From: Rhododendron vialii
Taxonomy: Eukaryota; Streptophyta; Magnoliopsida; Ericales; Ericaceae
Length of the DNA stretch: 64,000 nt
Assembly: GCF_030253575.1 (NCBI RefSeq)
Contig: NC_080567.1
Location: 35,493,501-35,557,500, forward strand
Direction of reading: 5' to 3'
A program made the position numbers and the translations under genes. Under the pieces are notes generated by a model that had not been told where the DNA came from, did not search any database, and saw only the letters and a program-made list of their open reading frames with translations. Shown piece after piece: positions 1-10,723 of this stretch (positions within the stretch are counted from its first letter, which is position 1; each line of letters starts with the position of its first letter).

Positions 1-980
1 ATTTACAATTATGCATAACAGTGATGAATTTTTTATCTAAAGTTTTGCTTATTACATATGGATTTGCTGCATTTGCATTTGCTCATTAGAACTGGTTCAG
101 GTGAAATTAAGGTTGTACTCAAGTTTTTGATTAAATTTGAGTTAAAGTATAGGTAAGGGCTGTTGGTGCTCTAATTCTCTCATTGGAAGTTTTTTTCTTC
201 TAGTACTGTATTCAGATAGATGCACGTACTTAGACTAAATAATACGGTGTGGAACTGCTGGATGGGATCAGATTTGCAGTTCAGTAGCAATCCAGGTTAT
301 ACCGTGTTTGAATGCTGAACTTTAAGCCGTGGACGAAGGACTTAAAACCCCTATTGTGCAAACTTTATCCTTGGGGTTCAAGCAATTACGGGTTCTATTG
401 GTGTTTTAGGGCTTCGTCCACCTGTGTCATACGTTGAGTCTTACTATCTTTTACACAGCCAGTTCCAAGCCTGGGTAATGGAAGAGGGTTGTGTGCTATG
501 TAGCTAACTGCCAGTACATAAAAAATGAATCCGATTATGACAATGGTTCATGTAGCCGACCCTAATTGACTGGGACTTAAGGATCGGTTTTGGTTTCAGT
601 AGATTGGATTGGTGTTTTAGAGCTGTTGTAAATTACTCGTTCGGTGGTCTCTGTGTTGAATCAGCTTATTCAAATGGGGGAAGTAGTGAACCCCCCTAAG
701 GTATGCTGCTCGCTGGAGTTGACTGCTTGATGATGGGGCTAATGGCATTGAGGTTGAAGGCCTGAGGGAGTTACAGGTGATTATGTTTGATATTGTTGCA
801 TCGAATGTCTGAGATAATGGATTTAGTCCAAATCGGCAACCTTTACAGAAATGATTGATGGTTTAATTGGGCTGCCTTTTGGAAAATCTTGATAGTTTGC
901 AACAATGAAAGAGGAGAGTTTTGTGGTGTATGATATGACTTACCGTGGGTACCAAAATTGTTGGTCAGAGGCTCTATTTA

Positions 981-1550
981 ATTTTTAATTTTTTTTTTGT
1001 CAATTGGTAGCAAATTTATTAAGCACTATCAAGTTGAAACATCAAAAAGAGCTTCCCTACACGCCCAGTCCGGAAAATTCTCATCCCATGTTGTAGATAG
1101 CTCAATGAAAAGGGCATATTTGGCCACTGCATGAGCCACCCTATTACAATCTCGAGAAACAAACGAAAAAGAAACTTTGCAAAATGAACTAGAAAGTCTA
1201 ATAGAATCTCCGATGATCACCGCTAGGATAGAATTGGCAACCCTTTCTCCCTGAAGCATTTGAATAACACACCGTGCATCTCCTTCAAAAGAAAACTTCT
1301 CTCCACCTTTCTCCTTTGCCATAGTCACTGCCCATCTGAATCCCAAAGCCTCCACAATCTCAGCAGATTGAGCATTGAACACTGGGATAGCTGCTATCCA
1401 TTTCACCTGACCCAAACAATCGCTAGCCACCAAACCTATACCCCCTCTCTTTCTTGAAGCATCAAAGGCCCTGTCCGAATTAATCTTTAAAAAATCTTGA
1501 CTTGGTGGACACCATCCAATATGTTCCCCTTCTGTTGGTTGTCAATGCTT
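981..1550 (-). mobile_element. 5'-truncated LINE (plant L1) fragment with RNase H-like domain
   Basis: Read on the minus strand, about 1030-1550 encodes the end of a plant RNase H-like (RVT_3) domain. It starts with a WCPPSQDFLKINSD segment, matching the usual W.PP....KIN.D opening, and continues through AFDASRKRGGIGLVASD and RVAHAVAKYAL. Just beyond the coding end lies an ATAAATTTGCTACCAATTGAC tail followed by an A-run (a T-run on the plus strand, about 981-999), the usual 3' end of plant L1 elements. The reverse transcriptase part is absent, so this is a dead-on-arrival 5'-truncated copy. No target duplication was identified. A stand-alone RNase H-like gene is less likely because of the tail. 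Confidence 0.7.
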
Positions 1551-2502
1551 CATGGATGCCTTAGCTTAAAGTGGGGGGTTTTTAGCTTGAAGTTTAAGCC
1601 TTGATTATCAGCTGATTGTGTTCCACTGTTAACTGTTAAGTTGATGAGACACGAGCAAACTTCAAGCTAACATCTCAGGTGCACTGGTGTTTGTAGTGTC
1701 TGCATGATTGGTAGTATGATTTATGGGCAAACTCATGCAGCTCTGATGAGGAGATTAGCCATTCACATTTTCACTCTACTTCTTGCATATAGTATTTCCT
1801 TCAGGTCCCATTTCTTGTAAGCTGGGAGTTGTACAGATTTGATGTTAGAACCGAGCTATTTTGGGATTTTAACTATTAGTTTGTTACTCTGCCCTTTCAA
1901 CATCATATCTTTGTCGGCAAAATCCACTGCATGAACTTTGTGATATCTGCTCTGAAGAAACTCATGCTTGTTTCTTAAAGAAATCATTTCCAGCTGCAGT
2001 GAAGTGGGGAATTACAGAAAAAATGATATGCCATGTAAGAAGTAACTTCCATCTTCCTGTGCTGTACTTTATTTGGTCGCAGTGTCTTTGGAGGGGTTTG
2101 AGGAAGAGTGTTCAGACTTGAGAGATAAGACTGTTCAGTCAATTGGGTAGATTATTTTGAAGGATATGCAGCATTTGCCCAACTGCAAAGTGGATGGTAT
2201 GATTTTTTTTTTGTTCACTTTGTGCCTCTAGAAGTCAACTGGGTTCTTCCACTAGGAGACCACTCCTCTCTTTTGCTTCTTCCCTCAGTCTTAATGTGTT
2301 GTGTTGGTTTCCGACTTTCTCATACAAAGGAGAACCTAAGGGTGTTGTCAACCCCCAAGTAAACTGACCTTTGGCCATTGGTCAGTTTCTTCCGGCAGTG
2401 GGGCGTATATAATTCATTGTTTTGATTGGCTTTGACCTTTGAGGGTAGCTTTTATATGGAATGTCTCCAATGGCGAATGTGCAAAGATTCCATGATAGCG
2501 AT

Positions 2503-2564
2503 CAACAGGAATTTTTTTCCTGATCAATTGGTTCAACAGGAATTTTTTTCCTGATCAATCGGTT
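2503..2564. repeat. 31-bp tandem duplication
   Basis: Two adjacent copies of a 31-bp unit that begins CAACAGGAATTTTTTTCC and ends GATCAAT(T/C)GGTT, at 2503-2533 and 2534-2564, with one difference. It lies in presumed intron. Confidence 0.9.
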
Positions 2565-3041
2565 TTGTGCTAGTCTAATCTTTCGTGTTACTCAAAAGAC
2601 CGTAGTTTTCCAATTATAACAATGAGATTGTGTGGGTAAAGATGTTTTGTAAACTGAATAACAATTAGGAGGCCTTCCGGAGAGATAAGAATATATGGTT
2701 TTCCCTGCCTGATGCAGAAAGGAGACAGCTGATAGCTGTAAGGTTCATTTGTGTGTGCGTGCTGACTTCTGCAGTGGCCTGGTGCCCACAAATTGTTATC
2801 AAAGCGTTTGACCATACCACACTTAGTGCTGGATTGTGATATACAGCAGGTGTGGCACTGTCCTGTTAGTTTTTCCTTGCTATTTAGATGAGCTTGGAAA
2901 AAAATAATAAAAGCACTGTTCAAACACCATATTAGCTCCATTTTGTTGATTTTGTTAGGGCTTTTGATTTTCTAAGATGCCATGGAGCTGTTTAAACCAT
3001 GCATATTGATTTCAGTTTCTTTGAAAAACTTCCTTGGACAG

Positions 3042-3317
3042 TATCGGCAAATGAGACGGAAAGAACAAGACCGGCTTGCACGGATGGATGCTGATTACCA
3101 GAAAAGGCAAGAGTTGGCAGAGTTCAACAAGAGGAAGGAGGAAAGAATGAAAGCTGCCGAGGAAAGGACAGCAAAGAATCGGTTGAAACGCCAGAAGAAA
3201 AAACAGAGGAAGAAAGTGAAGAAAAGTAAATTGAATGCTGGCGGAGAAGAGCATCAAACAAAAGCAGCTTCAGACGATGATGGGGACTCTGATAACGATG
3301 AAGAAGCGGAAGTGTGA
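3042..3317 (+). CDS. PRKR-interacting protein 1 homologue, last exon (partial gene)
   Basis: The exon follows an acceptor ending TTGGACAG and encodes 91 residues beginning YRQMRRKEQDRLARMDADY and ending in an acidic tail (DDDGDSDNDEEAEV) before TGA. PRKRIP1 (DUF1168) proteins share this layout: a YR..RR.E....MD block, an E/K-rich coiled coil (RKEERMKAAEERTAKNRLKR), then a lysine-rich nuclear-localisation-like stretch (KRQKKKQRKKVKKSK). In animals and yeast the family binds double-stranded RNA and is a component of the catalytic spliceosome; a nuclear splicing role here is inferred. The upstream exons, including the conserved G-rich segment, are not in this window or were not recognisable. From memory, a family member (At2g15270) sits beside the reticulon and TIC21 genes in Arabidopsis, as here. 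Confidence 0.8.
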   Translation, partial: YRQMRRKEQDRLARMDADYQKRQELAEFNKRKEERMKAAEERTAKNRLKRQKKKQRKKVKKSKLNAGGEEHQTKAASDDDGDSDNDEEAEV

Positions 3318-4442
3318 GATTTTCACACAATTTTGTAATCCTATACTTCGGCCCATCTCTGGGATTATGAGGACTTCCGAATGGAGTAAATAGGCGACAA
3401 GCCATTTTGCAGGTTCTGTAATCTGGTTTTCCTTATTTGTGCTCATAGGATTTTGCAGAGATACTTGGGCAGTGGGGGGAGAAACCTAGGTTTCAGATTG
3501 CAAATTTGCTTTCTAATGTATCGATGTGCCAATATGTTACTATACTGATTTCTCTGATGGATTCCTACCTATGATGCTGACTATCTCATAATACCTGACT
3601 AAATGTTGATATATGCAACCTCCATTTCTATTATTGGATTAACAGTGACTGACTGTAGACTAACCGTAGTCGTCATTCTTCACGCATCAGGGTGGTAAAA
3701 GAGGCGAGTTTGTGTTTGGCTTGATTATCTTTCGAACTGGAATTGATGATCACAAGCCCAAAGTGATGATGAAACGAATATGACTTGTACAAATCTTTTC
3801 ATTTTTCCAAGTCGATCCAATTGATTGTTCATAGAGCTATTTACTTGATTGATTGTTCATAGAGCTATTTGCTTAATTTCAGACATTTTCTGGAACACCT
3901 CTAACAGAGGGATAAGTAGTCAATTTTGAAAGGAACTTATTGTCAAACTCTTTCAGGTATGAGTCTATCTGTATTCGATTCAGAAATGAAGAACTTGCAT
4001 CGGTATCTCAATTTTCGGGTAATTTGGTTGTTTTTCAATTTAATTTTGAGAGAATATAAACTTATAATGCCTGTGTCAAGCAGAATTTGGCACATGGTTA
4101 TATGCCAATTTAATTACACTAACTAAATTAGGACTGCCTAAAGGCGATGATAGTTCCTTGCCATAACTAGGCAGAAATGGATTGTCAAAGCCATGCACGG
4201 CCCGTCCTAAACTTGGACCAAAAGCTATCAGGACCACCCCACCCAACCTGTGGAATAGATAGAAAGCACCTTCTAATTTGTGAAAAGATCAAGAAAATAT
4301 TTTTTTCCCATCAAAAATTGAACTTCATAAATAGACAAAGAGTCGATACATGAGTTGACATATTACAGCTCCAATGAACAAAAGCCAGACTAAACTAAAA
4401 GATTGCAAGTTAAAATAGAGTACAAGTAGCATAAATAAGAAA
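3318..4442. other. 3' UTR and spacer, no gene seen
   Basis: Sequence after the PRKRIP1-like stop. A 26-base stretch containing TTGATTGTTCATAGAGCTAT occurs twice near 3820-3870. No coding potential was recognised. Confidence 0.5.
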
Positions 4443-5388
4443 GGGCAAATTTCACTCAGACCCCCTGAGGTATCTGACAATGACAGAAAGTACCCCTCAG
4501 TTTTCAAAAATGACAGAAATCTCTCCTATTTCACAGTTTGGGTTTCATTCCGTTAGTTCCATTAGTGAAATGGACGGAAAACGTACGGAAAATGAAATTT
4601 TCAATTTTATTTAGTTCTACAGCTATCTTAGGGCTCTTATTGAACGTCCTAGAGCACAAAATTAATTATGACCCTTTTGGATAAAATGATCAGAAAAATA
4701 AGATCTTCGTACCGATTCAAATGGATTAAAAATTGGAGTACTTAAGTATCTTCTCTTCATTTGGTTCTATGGCTCTCTCAGGGCTCTCATTGAAAGCCTT
4801 CGGGCCAAAAACTAACTATGACCATTTAGGATAAAATGATAAAAAAATAAAAATCTTTTCACCGATTCAAACGAATTAAAAATTGGAGCACTTAAGTATC
4901 TCCTCTTCGTTTAGTTCTACGGCTATCTTAAGGCTCTCATTGAAAATCTTAGAACTAAAAATTAATTATTGCACTTTAGGATAAAATAATCAGAAAAAGA
5001 AGATTTTCGCACCGATTCAAATGGATTGAAAATTGGAGCACTTTAAGTATTTGCTCTTCATTGAAAGCCCTAAAATCAAATAAAGAGCAAAATTTTAAAT
5101 GCTCCAAATTTTAATTCGTTTGAATCGGTATGAAAATTTTATTTTTTTAATTATTTTATCCTAAATGGTCATAATTAATTTTTGGCTCTAGGACTTTCAA
5201 TGAGAGCCCTAAGATAGCTGTGGAACTAAATAAAATTGAAGATTTCATTTTCTATACATTTTCCGTCCACTTTACTAACGGAATGAAACCCAAACTGTGA
5301 AATAGGGGAGGTTTCTGTCATTTTCGAAAACTGAGGGGTACTTTCTGTCATTGTCAGATACCTCAAGGGGTCTGAGTGAAATTTGCCC
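4443..5388. mobile_element. Mutator-type non-autonomous element, 946 bp, 9-bp target duplication
   Basis: The ends are long inverted repeats: the left end begins GGGCAAATTTCACTCAGACC and the right end is its complement, with similarity extending about 140 bp inward. The element is bracketed by a perfect 9-bp direct repeat AATAAGAAA (4434-4442 and 5389-5397). Nine-bp duplications with long terminal inverted repeats are diagnostic of the Mutator superfamily. There is no transposase frame, so the copy is non-autonomous. The interior carries 150-bp tandem units that run into an inverted copy. Confidence 0.92.
4611..5060. repeat. 150-bp tandem units inside the Mutator-type element
   Basis: A unit opening TTAGTTCTACRGCTATCTTA recurs at 4611, 4761 and 4911, an exact 150-bp period. 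Each contains ATTAATTATGACC-like and ACCGATTCAAAYGAATT-like segments. The third copy breaks down near 5060 and the motifs then reappear in reverse orientation up to about 5230. Confidence 0.85.
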
Positions 5389-5806
5389 AATAAGAAAAGC
5401 AACTCCTAAAGCAAAAAATCCACTTGTGTAGATTATCCGTTGTCAAATAAGAAAAGCAACTCTCAATGCAAAAGACTCACTTGTGTAGACTATCCGTTGT
5501 CAAATATCAAGATTGCCGACAAATGATGCGCTAATCAATATGGTGGATAAAAACTCAATTATTAGGTCAGTCGATCCAGGAGTTCGTTATGATATTATTC
5601 TAAATTGTTTTTCCAGAGTTTATTACGATATTTATTGAACCACACTAGTGAACAATGAAATATTGATTTTCCAGATGAGACGGTAGTCGGATACCGAGTT
5701 AATAATAAATAAATAAAAACACCTTCTCGAGTTATTTAAAAAAGTTTTTTAAATCCAAATTGCAAATTACCGTCCCCGCCCCCTCCAAAACTTACATAAG
5801 TTACAT

Positions 5807-5810
<4 letters not shown>

Positions 5811-5838
<28 letters not shown>
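5811..5838. repeat. (TC)n microsatellite in the reticulon 5' leader
   Basis: An uninterrupted TC run ends about 38 bases before the start codon of the reticulon-like gene, so it is probably in its 5' UTR. CT-rich leaders are common in plant genes and recur before the LRR kinase gene in this window. Confidence 0.85.
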
Positions 5839-5842
<4 letters not shown>

Positions 5843-5876
5843 TGGGTCAGTTTCAGAAGCTGAAACCCTAATCACC

Positions 5877-7578
5877 ATGGGAGATTATCCTCGCATTTCT
5901 GTCCATCAAGCTCTTGGCGGTGGTCCAGGTCCTCGCTATATCTCGCCTTTCTTTTGATGTATCTATGTATATACATACACTGCACGCACAATGTTCTTCC
6001 TGCCTGTGTAATTTCGTCTCTCGGTTCGAAGTGACACTAATCTGACTCTAACCTATGAATGCCTTTTCAATTTCCTTCTACGCAATTGACCGTTTCATCA
6101 TTCATGTTCACGAATTTTTAGGAGTTTTTTTTTTCTCACTCTTTATATGATTTTGAGAAGCATCATTACTTTTCATTCTCTCATAAATGTATGCATATTT
6201 TAAATTCCTTCTTTGCACCAACAAAAGAAAGAAAAAAAAAAAAGTTCCTTCCATACCATTGAGGTCTCTTTTTTAGATTATTTAGGAAATTATTGTCCTT
6301 TTACAGTTTCTTTTATACATAGTAACCATGGGAATCCATCCAAGTAGATTAGGCAATGCATTCTTCAAAATTCCTTCTTGGCACCAACAAAGGGGGAAAT
6401 AATTAAGTTCGTTCCATACGATAGACTTCTATGATTTCCATATGCTATTCCCATATCCGTGTTTGTGTAGTTTTAGAAACTTTAGTTCACTTTTTTTGAC
6501 GATTTGGGAGATGATTTTCATTGTACAGTTTCTTATATATGCACACTTAATTATGTTGTAGTTGCCGATGTGTTGCTGTGGAGGAGATGGCGTGGAGGGG
6601 CGGTTGTGCTAGTTGCTTCTACCGCTCTGTGGTTCCTCTTCGACTGGGCTGGATACAACCTCTTGTCCTTTGCATCACATGTTCTATTACTTCTAGTTTG
6701 CATCCTCTTCTTTTGGGCTAAATCTGCTTCATTACTCAATAGGTGGGTTTATATATTGATGTTCCTCAATCCTCAACTCTTGCAATAATTTGAGAAACTT
6801 TATTCATATGCAAGTTTTGTGGGTGTTATGTGGGTAGTGCACACGGTGACATACTTGTGTGGAGATATTACGTTATGTTATTTCGTTAGGTTTTACATGG
6901 GAGCAGTTTGAAACATTTGTTGTGGAATTATAATCACCGTTTTAGGAGAAATAGTTTGCCTTTTCCTTTGTTAAAAATGATGGGTTTCTTAAATTCTGAT
7001 ACAAAAACTTTCAGGCCTCAGCCTCCCCTTCCTGATCTGGAAATATCTGAGGATTTCGTTTTGGGGGCCGCTAATGTGACGCGAGTGTGGATCAATTGCG
7101 CATCATCAGTCGCACATGACATTGCAGTGGGTCGTAATTTGAAACTATTTGTTCAGGTATCGTTGGATGCTTTAAATTATATAGTCAATCTAATGTCTAT
7201 TATGATCTTGGAAGAAAAAGAATTTACTATATTGGTCTTCAGATCGCTGTCGTCTTGTGGATTATATCGTACATTGGTGGTTTCGTCAACTTCATTACCC
7301 TGGTCTACATTGGTGAGTTTCTTTATGGCCTTTCGTGGCATGACTGCACAGAAGCCTTTCAGAGGGTAATTTGCTTTTATGTGCTTATCTGCTTTGATTT
7401 CTCCTCAGGCATTCTCCTTAGTCTATCAGTTCCTGTGTTGTATGAGAAGTACCAGGATCTAGTTGATGAGAAGCTGATTGTGGCTCATAAGATCATTCAG
7501 ATACAGTACCGGAATCTCAATGATAACTTCCTCAGAAAGATTCCAATGCCCCATAACAAGGAAAAGAAAAGTAAATAG
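5877..7578 (+). CDS. Reticulon-like protein B (RTNLB9/10/12-type)
   Basis: Five exons (5877-5928, 6562-6742, 7015-7156, 7243-7312, 7409-7578) join in frame to 204 residues plus TAG; all introns are GT..AG. The product starts MGDYPRISVHQALGGGPVAD and has the plant reticulon signature: LGGG.VADVLLWRRW, a first hydrophobic hairpin (about residues 27-67), SASLLNRPQPPLPDLEISED, a hydrophilic loop, and a second hairpin (IAVVLWIISYIGGFVNFITL), ending in a lysine-rich tail (NKEKKSK). Reticulons insert as wedges in tubular endoplasmic reticulum membrane and shape it. The length fits the short RTNLB members, which lack a long N-terminal domain. Its start is the first ATG after a CT-rich leader. It lies between PRKRIP1-like and TIC21 genes, the order I recall for Arabidopsis At2g15270-15290, so RTNLB10 is the likely counterpart. 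Confidence 0.93.
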
Positions 7579-7918
7579 GTAAATTCTCTCTCTGTATGTG
7601 TGTGTTTGTGCTTGTAGAAGTCCGTTATAAGGCTTGCTTGACAGAGAGTGCTCTTTTTGTAAAAACTATAAGTATTTATGACACTTTCGGATGCAAGTAA
7701 AGTTGGTAACTTGTTTAGATCTTTCCATTATCACGTATATTATTCTGCAGAAAAAGACAGGAGTAAGTACAGTTTCACAAATACCGGCAAATAATTAAAA
7801 GTAGAATAAAGGTTGACACAATTAATATCTCCAATTGATGTTTCTAAAGACTAAAAGAGACCGTAATTTCAAAGGACAATTTTGGTTGTTAATTGCGATT
7901 TGGGGCTACCTCAGCTAT

Positions 7919-8122
7919 GGAGTGCAATTTTATTCACCCTCCTTAAAAGAGGGTGAACATTACCCTTCCTCTTATTGGTTGAAATGGTATAGGTCCCACC
8001 CATGCAATGCACTTTTTGGTAAGCATGACATCACTTTATAGTGGGATCCACACCATTTCAACCAATAGGAAGGAGGGTAATGTTCACCCTCTTAATTGGA
8101 GGGTGAACAAAACTGAACTCTC
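7919..8122. mobile_element. MITE, copy 1 of a two-copy family
   Basis: About 204 bp with imperfect terminal inverted repeats (left GGAGTGCAATTTTATTCACC, right complement GAGAGTTCAGTTTTGTTCAC) and inner inverted GAGGGTGAACATTACCCT blocks. The core shares long runs with the copy at 10047-10223, including GCATGACATCACTTT and TTTCAACCAATA. The target duplication is unclear (TA or a 3-bp TAY), so the superfamily is unassigned. Confidence 0.75.
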
Positions 8123-10046
8123 TACTATGGAGAATTTGAGACTTATTCTGTTCGTTCATTTAACTTTATGGATTGAGGTGACACGATCATGGTTGCTATA
8201 AATCTCGATTACATTACTGTGCTAGCATTGTGGGTTGGAGGCTATCGTTGGAAAGTGGACAGCTCTTTACATTTCTGTTTTTTGAGGTTAATTTTGATTA
8301 ATTTGTTCAACATGAATTCAACTACAAGAGTAGATTCCTAACATGATAAACCACGAAGATCCCAGATACTTAATTGCCTCTTGCTGCTGGTCGTTGCAAA
8401 AGATATTTTCTTCCTAGTTGGGCCATTGTGATCTAGAAACAGCCATTTGTATTGTTCTTTTCTTAGGCTTTGATTTCTTACATCTATTTATGGTAGTATG
8501 CTTTGAAGGGAGATTTGCAGGCTTGCAGCTACAATGCTGATTTTGTGAACCTTTAGATTAATTAAGTATTTACTTAATTATCTTTTTCCCAAATAAATAA
8601 TCCATATTCAGTTAGATACTTCTATTTCAAACAGCCTTGTCACTGCGTCATGCGTGTGATGTGTTTCTGTACTATAGTTGAGTTTTCAGTTTATTCTTTG
8701 CTGCAAATATTCATGGTGGTAAGAAGAAAAGGAAAAATAATGAAGATTGAGTGCATTTGGGAGATGTTCAAAGTAGCACCAATTAAAGAAAAGATGAAAG
8801 GAAGTAGATTAAAGTTTGTAGTGTACTCTGGGTGAAAGTTCGTAAGGGCTGAGAAATACATGGGTTGAGATAGTGAGATTCCTTGAACATGGTTATATTC
8901 TTATAAATATAGCCTAGCCAATTTCTGTACCAGAGATGCTTGATCTTTTTCTTTGTAATCTGAGTAAAGGTCCCAAAAGCTTGAGAAATACATGTTTATG
9001 GCTTGTTATTTCCTACCAGAACCCACCCATACCTTGTTTATGTCCTTCTGGACACGACCATGATTAGGATAACACTTCCCCACTCAGCCTGGACTCTATC
9101 TTGTATTTTAGGTAGACTTATCTTGTTTTTGTTTGCATATGTAGTCTATGTATATTTGTAACCTTTTCCTATTGATTGCTCTGGGCATGAACCGAATCCC
9201 CATCCCAACTGAATCGCAACCCTCTCATACCCTTTTCAAGTCCTTTTGAAACCGTCCTTAATGCTGGTAGGTGTGCGGGTGGGTAAAGAGCTGAAAGGAA
9301 TATCTATTCTGAAGTGAAGCTGCTTTAGTAAACATGCTGTGGGTTTTATTCCGTGCATGTAACTGTGAATCTGATTACGGCTTCATTCAGTCTTCTAACG
9401 GTTATCACATGTTTTCAGGTTTTCATTTGCTGGATACTTACTCTCAGTTACTGAACCCATGCATTATGGGAATTCATCGGGAGCAGGACTTTACTGCCAT
9501 TTGTTTCGCCATTTTGTAGTCTTGGTTTTCTTTCTCTGATTGAAAATTTTCCCATGGGAACTTGGTCTTGGTACGGAACTCAAAAAGTTTAATACAGGGT
9601 ATAGTTGTTTCATTTGGTTGTTTGATGTGCTTCTCTGTAGCTTATTGTTCTGCAGAGTGAGTTTTCTTAGGCGTGATATTTTGGAAAATTAGCTTGAAAC
9701 ATCTTCCAATATTGAGGGTTTAGTTGCAGTTATACTAATGTCCATTTTTCTCCTGTTAACGTGGTGCCCTCTGTAACGATTTAACAATTCGCTCCTACCG
9801 TGCCTCGTTCATATCGTTGTTTTAATCCCTTCTCAACTTGTTTTCATGGAAGTAGAGATCACATGTATCCGAGAGATTGGCCGAAGCAAATTTCCAGACA
9901 CTTGTCAAAAGAACAAAAAATGGACCATTTTTTTTATCATGAGTAAACGTTGATGCACAAGCGAAGTGGTGCAATATAAATCGACGAAAAAGAAAAAGTA
10001 GGCAATGTACGGCCTTGTCACAAAAGTAGTTTGCTTGGCTTCTATA
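8123..10046. other. Intergenic, no gene seen
   Basis: AT-rich sequence on the far side of the reticulon gene's 3' end. Several short open frames exist but none resembles a known protein or has splice-site support. Confidence 0.5.
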
Positions 10047-10223
10047 GGGTGTAATTTTGTTCACTCTCTCCCTTTTATTGATTGAAATGGTGTAAGTCTC
10101 ACCCGTGCAATACACTTTTTGGTAAGCATGACATCACTTTGTAGTGGGATTCACACTATTTCAACCAATAAGAAGGAGAGTAATGTTCACCCTCTTAAGT
10201 AGAGAGTGAACAAAACTCAACTC
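10047..10223. mobile_element. MITE, copy 2 of a two-copy family
   Basis: About 177 bp, related to the element at 7919-8122. The ends are GGGTGTAATTTTGTTCAC and, in complement, GGAGTTGAGTTTTGTTCAC, flanked on both sides by TATA (10043-10046 and 10224-10227), so a TA or TATA duplication is possible. No coding capacity. Confidence 0.75.
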
Positions 10224-10723
10224 CTATAGTATGCAAGAACAAGAACAATTCTGACAGTGCAGCTCAAACGAGTCAACAAATTTGGATAGGAGCTTCAAGC
10301 CATTATTAGTTCTGTAGGCTAAAAGAGCAATAAGATTATGTTAGTGTAAAATTTACTCTCATATGGACCACCACAATGCATCTCATTATGAGTACAAGCT
10401 TGTCAAAAAACCAGCACAAGTAAAAATGTAATCCTCAATTCTTATTTTGCCCCTGGAAATGAACAATATAATTTGGTCACCATTGTGTCCGCTTATGGGT
10501 ACAATAATTCCACTAAAGGATTGAGCCGCCCACTTGAAATTTGTATAGAACTGAACAAGGAAAATGAGGTCGTAAAAATCAGAGAACAAAGATGCGTAGC
10601 TTCAAGTTCGTCACACTCTTGTGCAAAAATATGAACCACTATCTTTTTGACTATATGGCTGGAGTGGAGTTTTCTCCATAAATTCCCAAACTAGTGTTCA
10701 TATCTAGTTGAACTTGAGCATGG

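Larger units (their letters stand above)
1..3041 (+). other. Non-coding stretch upstream of the PRKRIP1-like last exon
   Basis: No exon could be recognised here apart from a LINE fragment and a short tandem repeat. The exon beginning at 3042 is internal to a reading frame, so much of this stretch is probably intron of that gene, whose earlier exons should lie to the left. I looked for the conserved segment that normally precedes the YRQMRRKEQ motif and did not find it. Confidence 0.5.

Noticed and set aside
2982-3041. Extension of the PRKRIP1-like exon to an ATG at 2982
   Set aside because: The 20 residues are unlike the family and an acceptor (GGACAG) sits exactly at the start of the conserved block.
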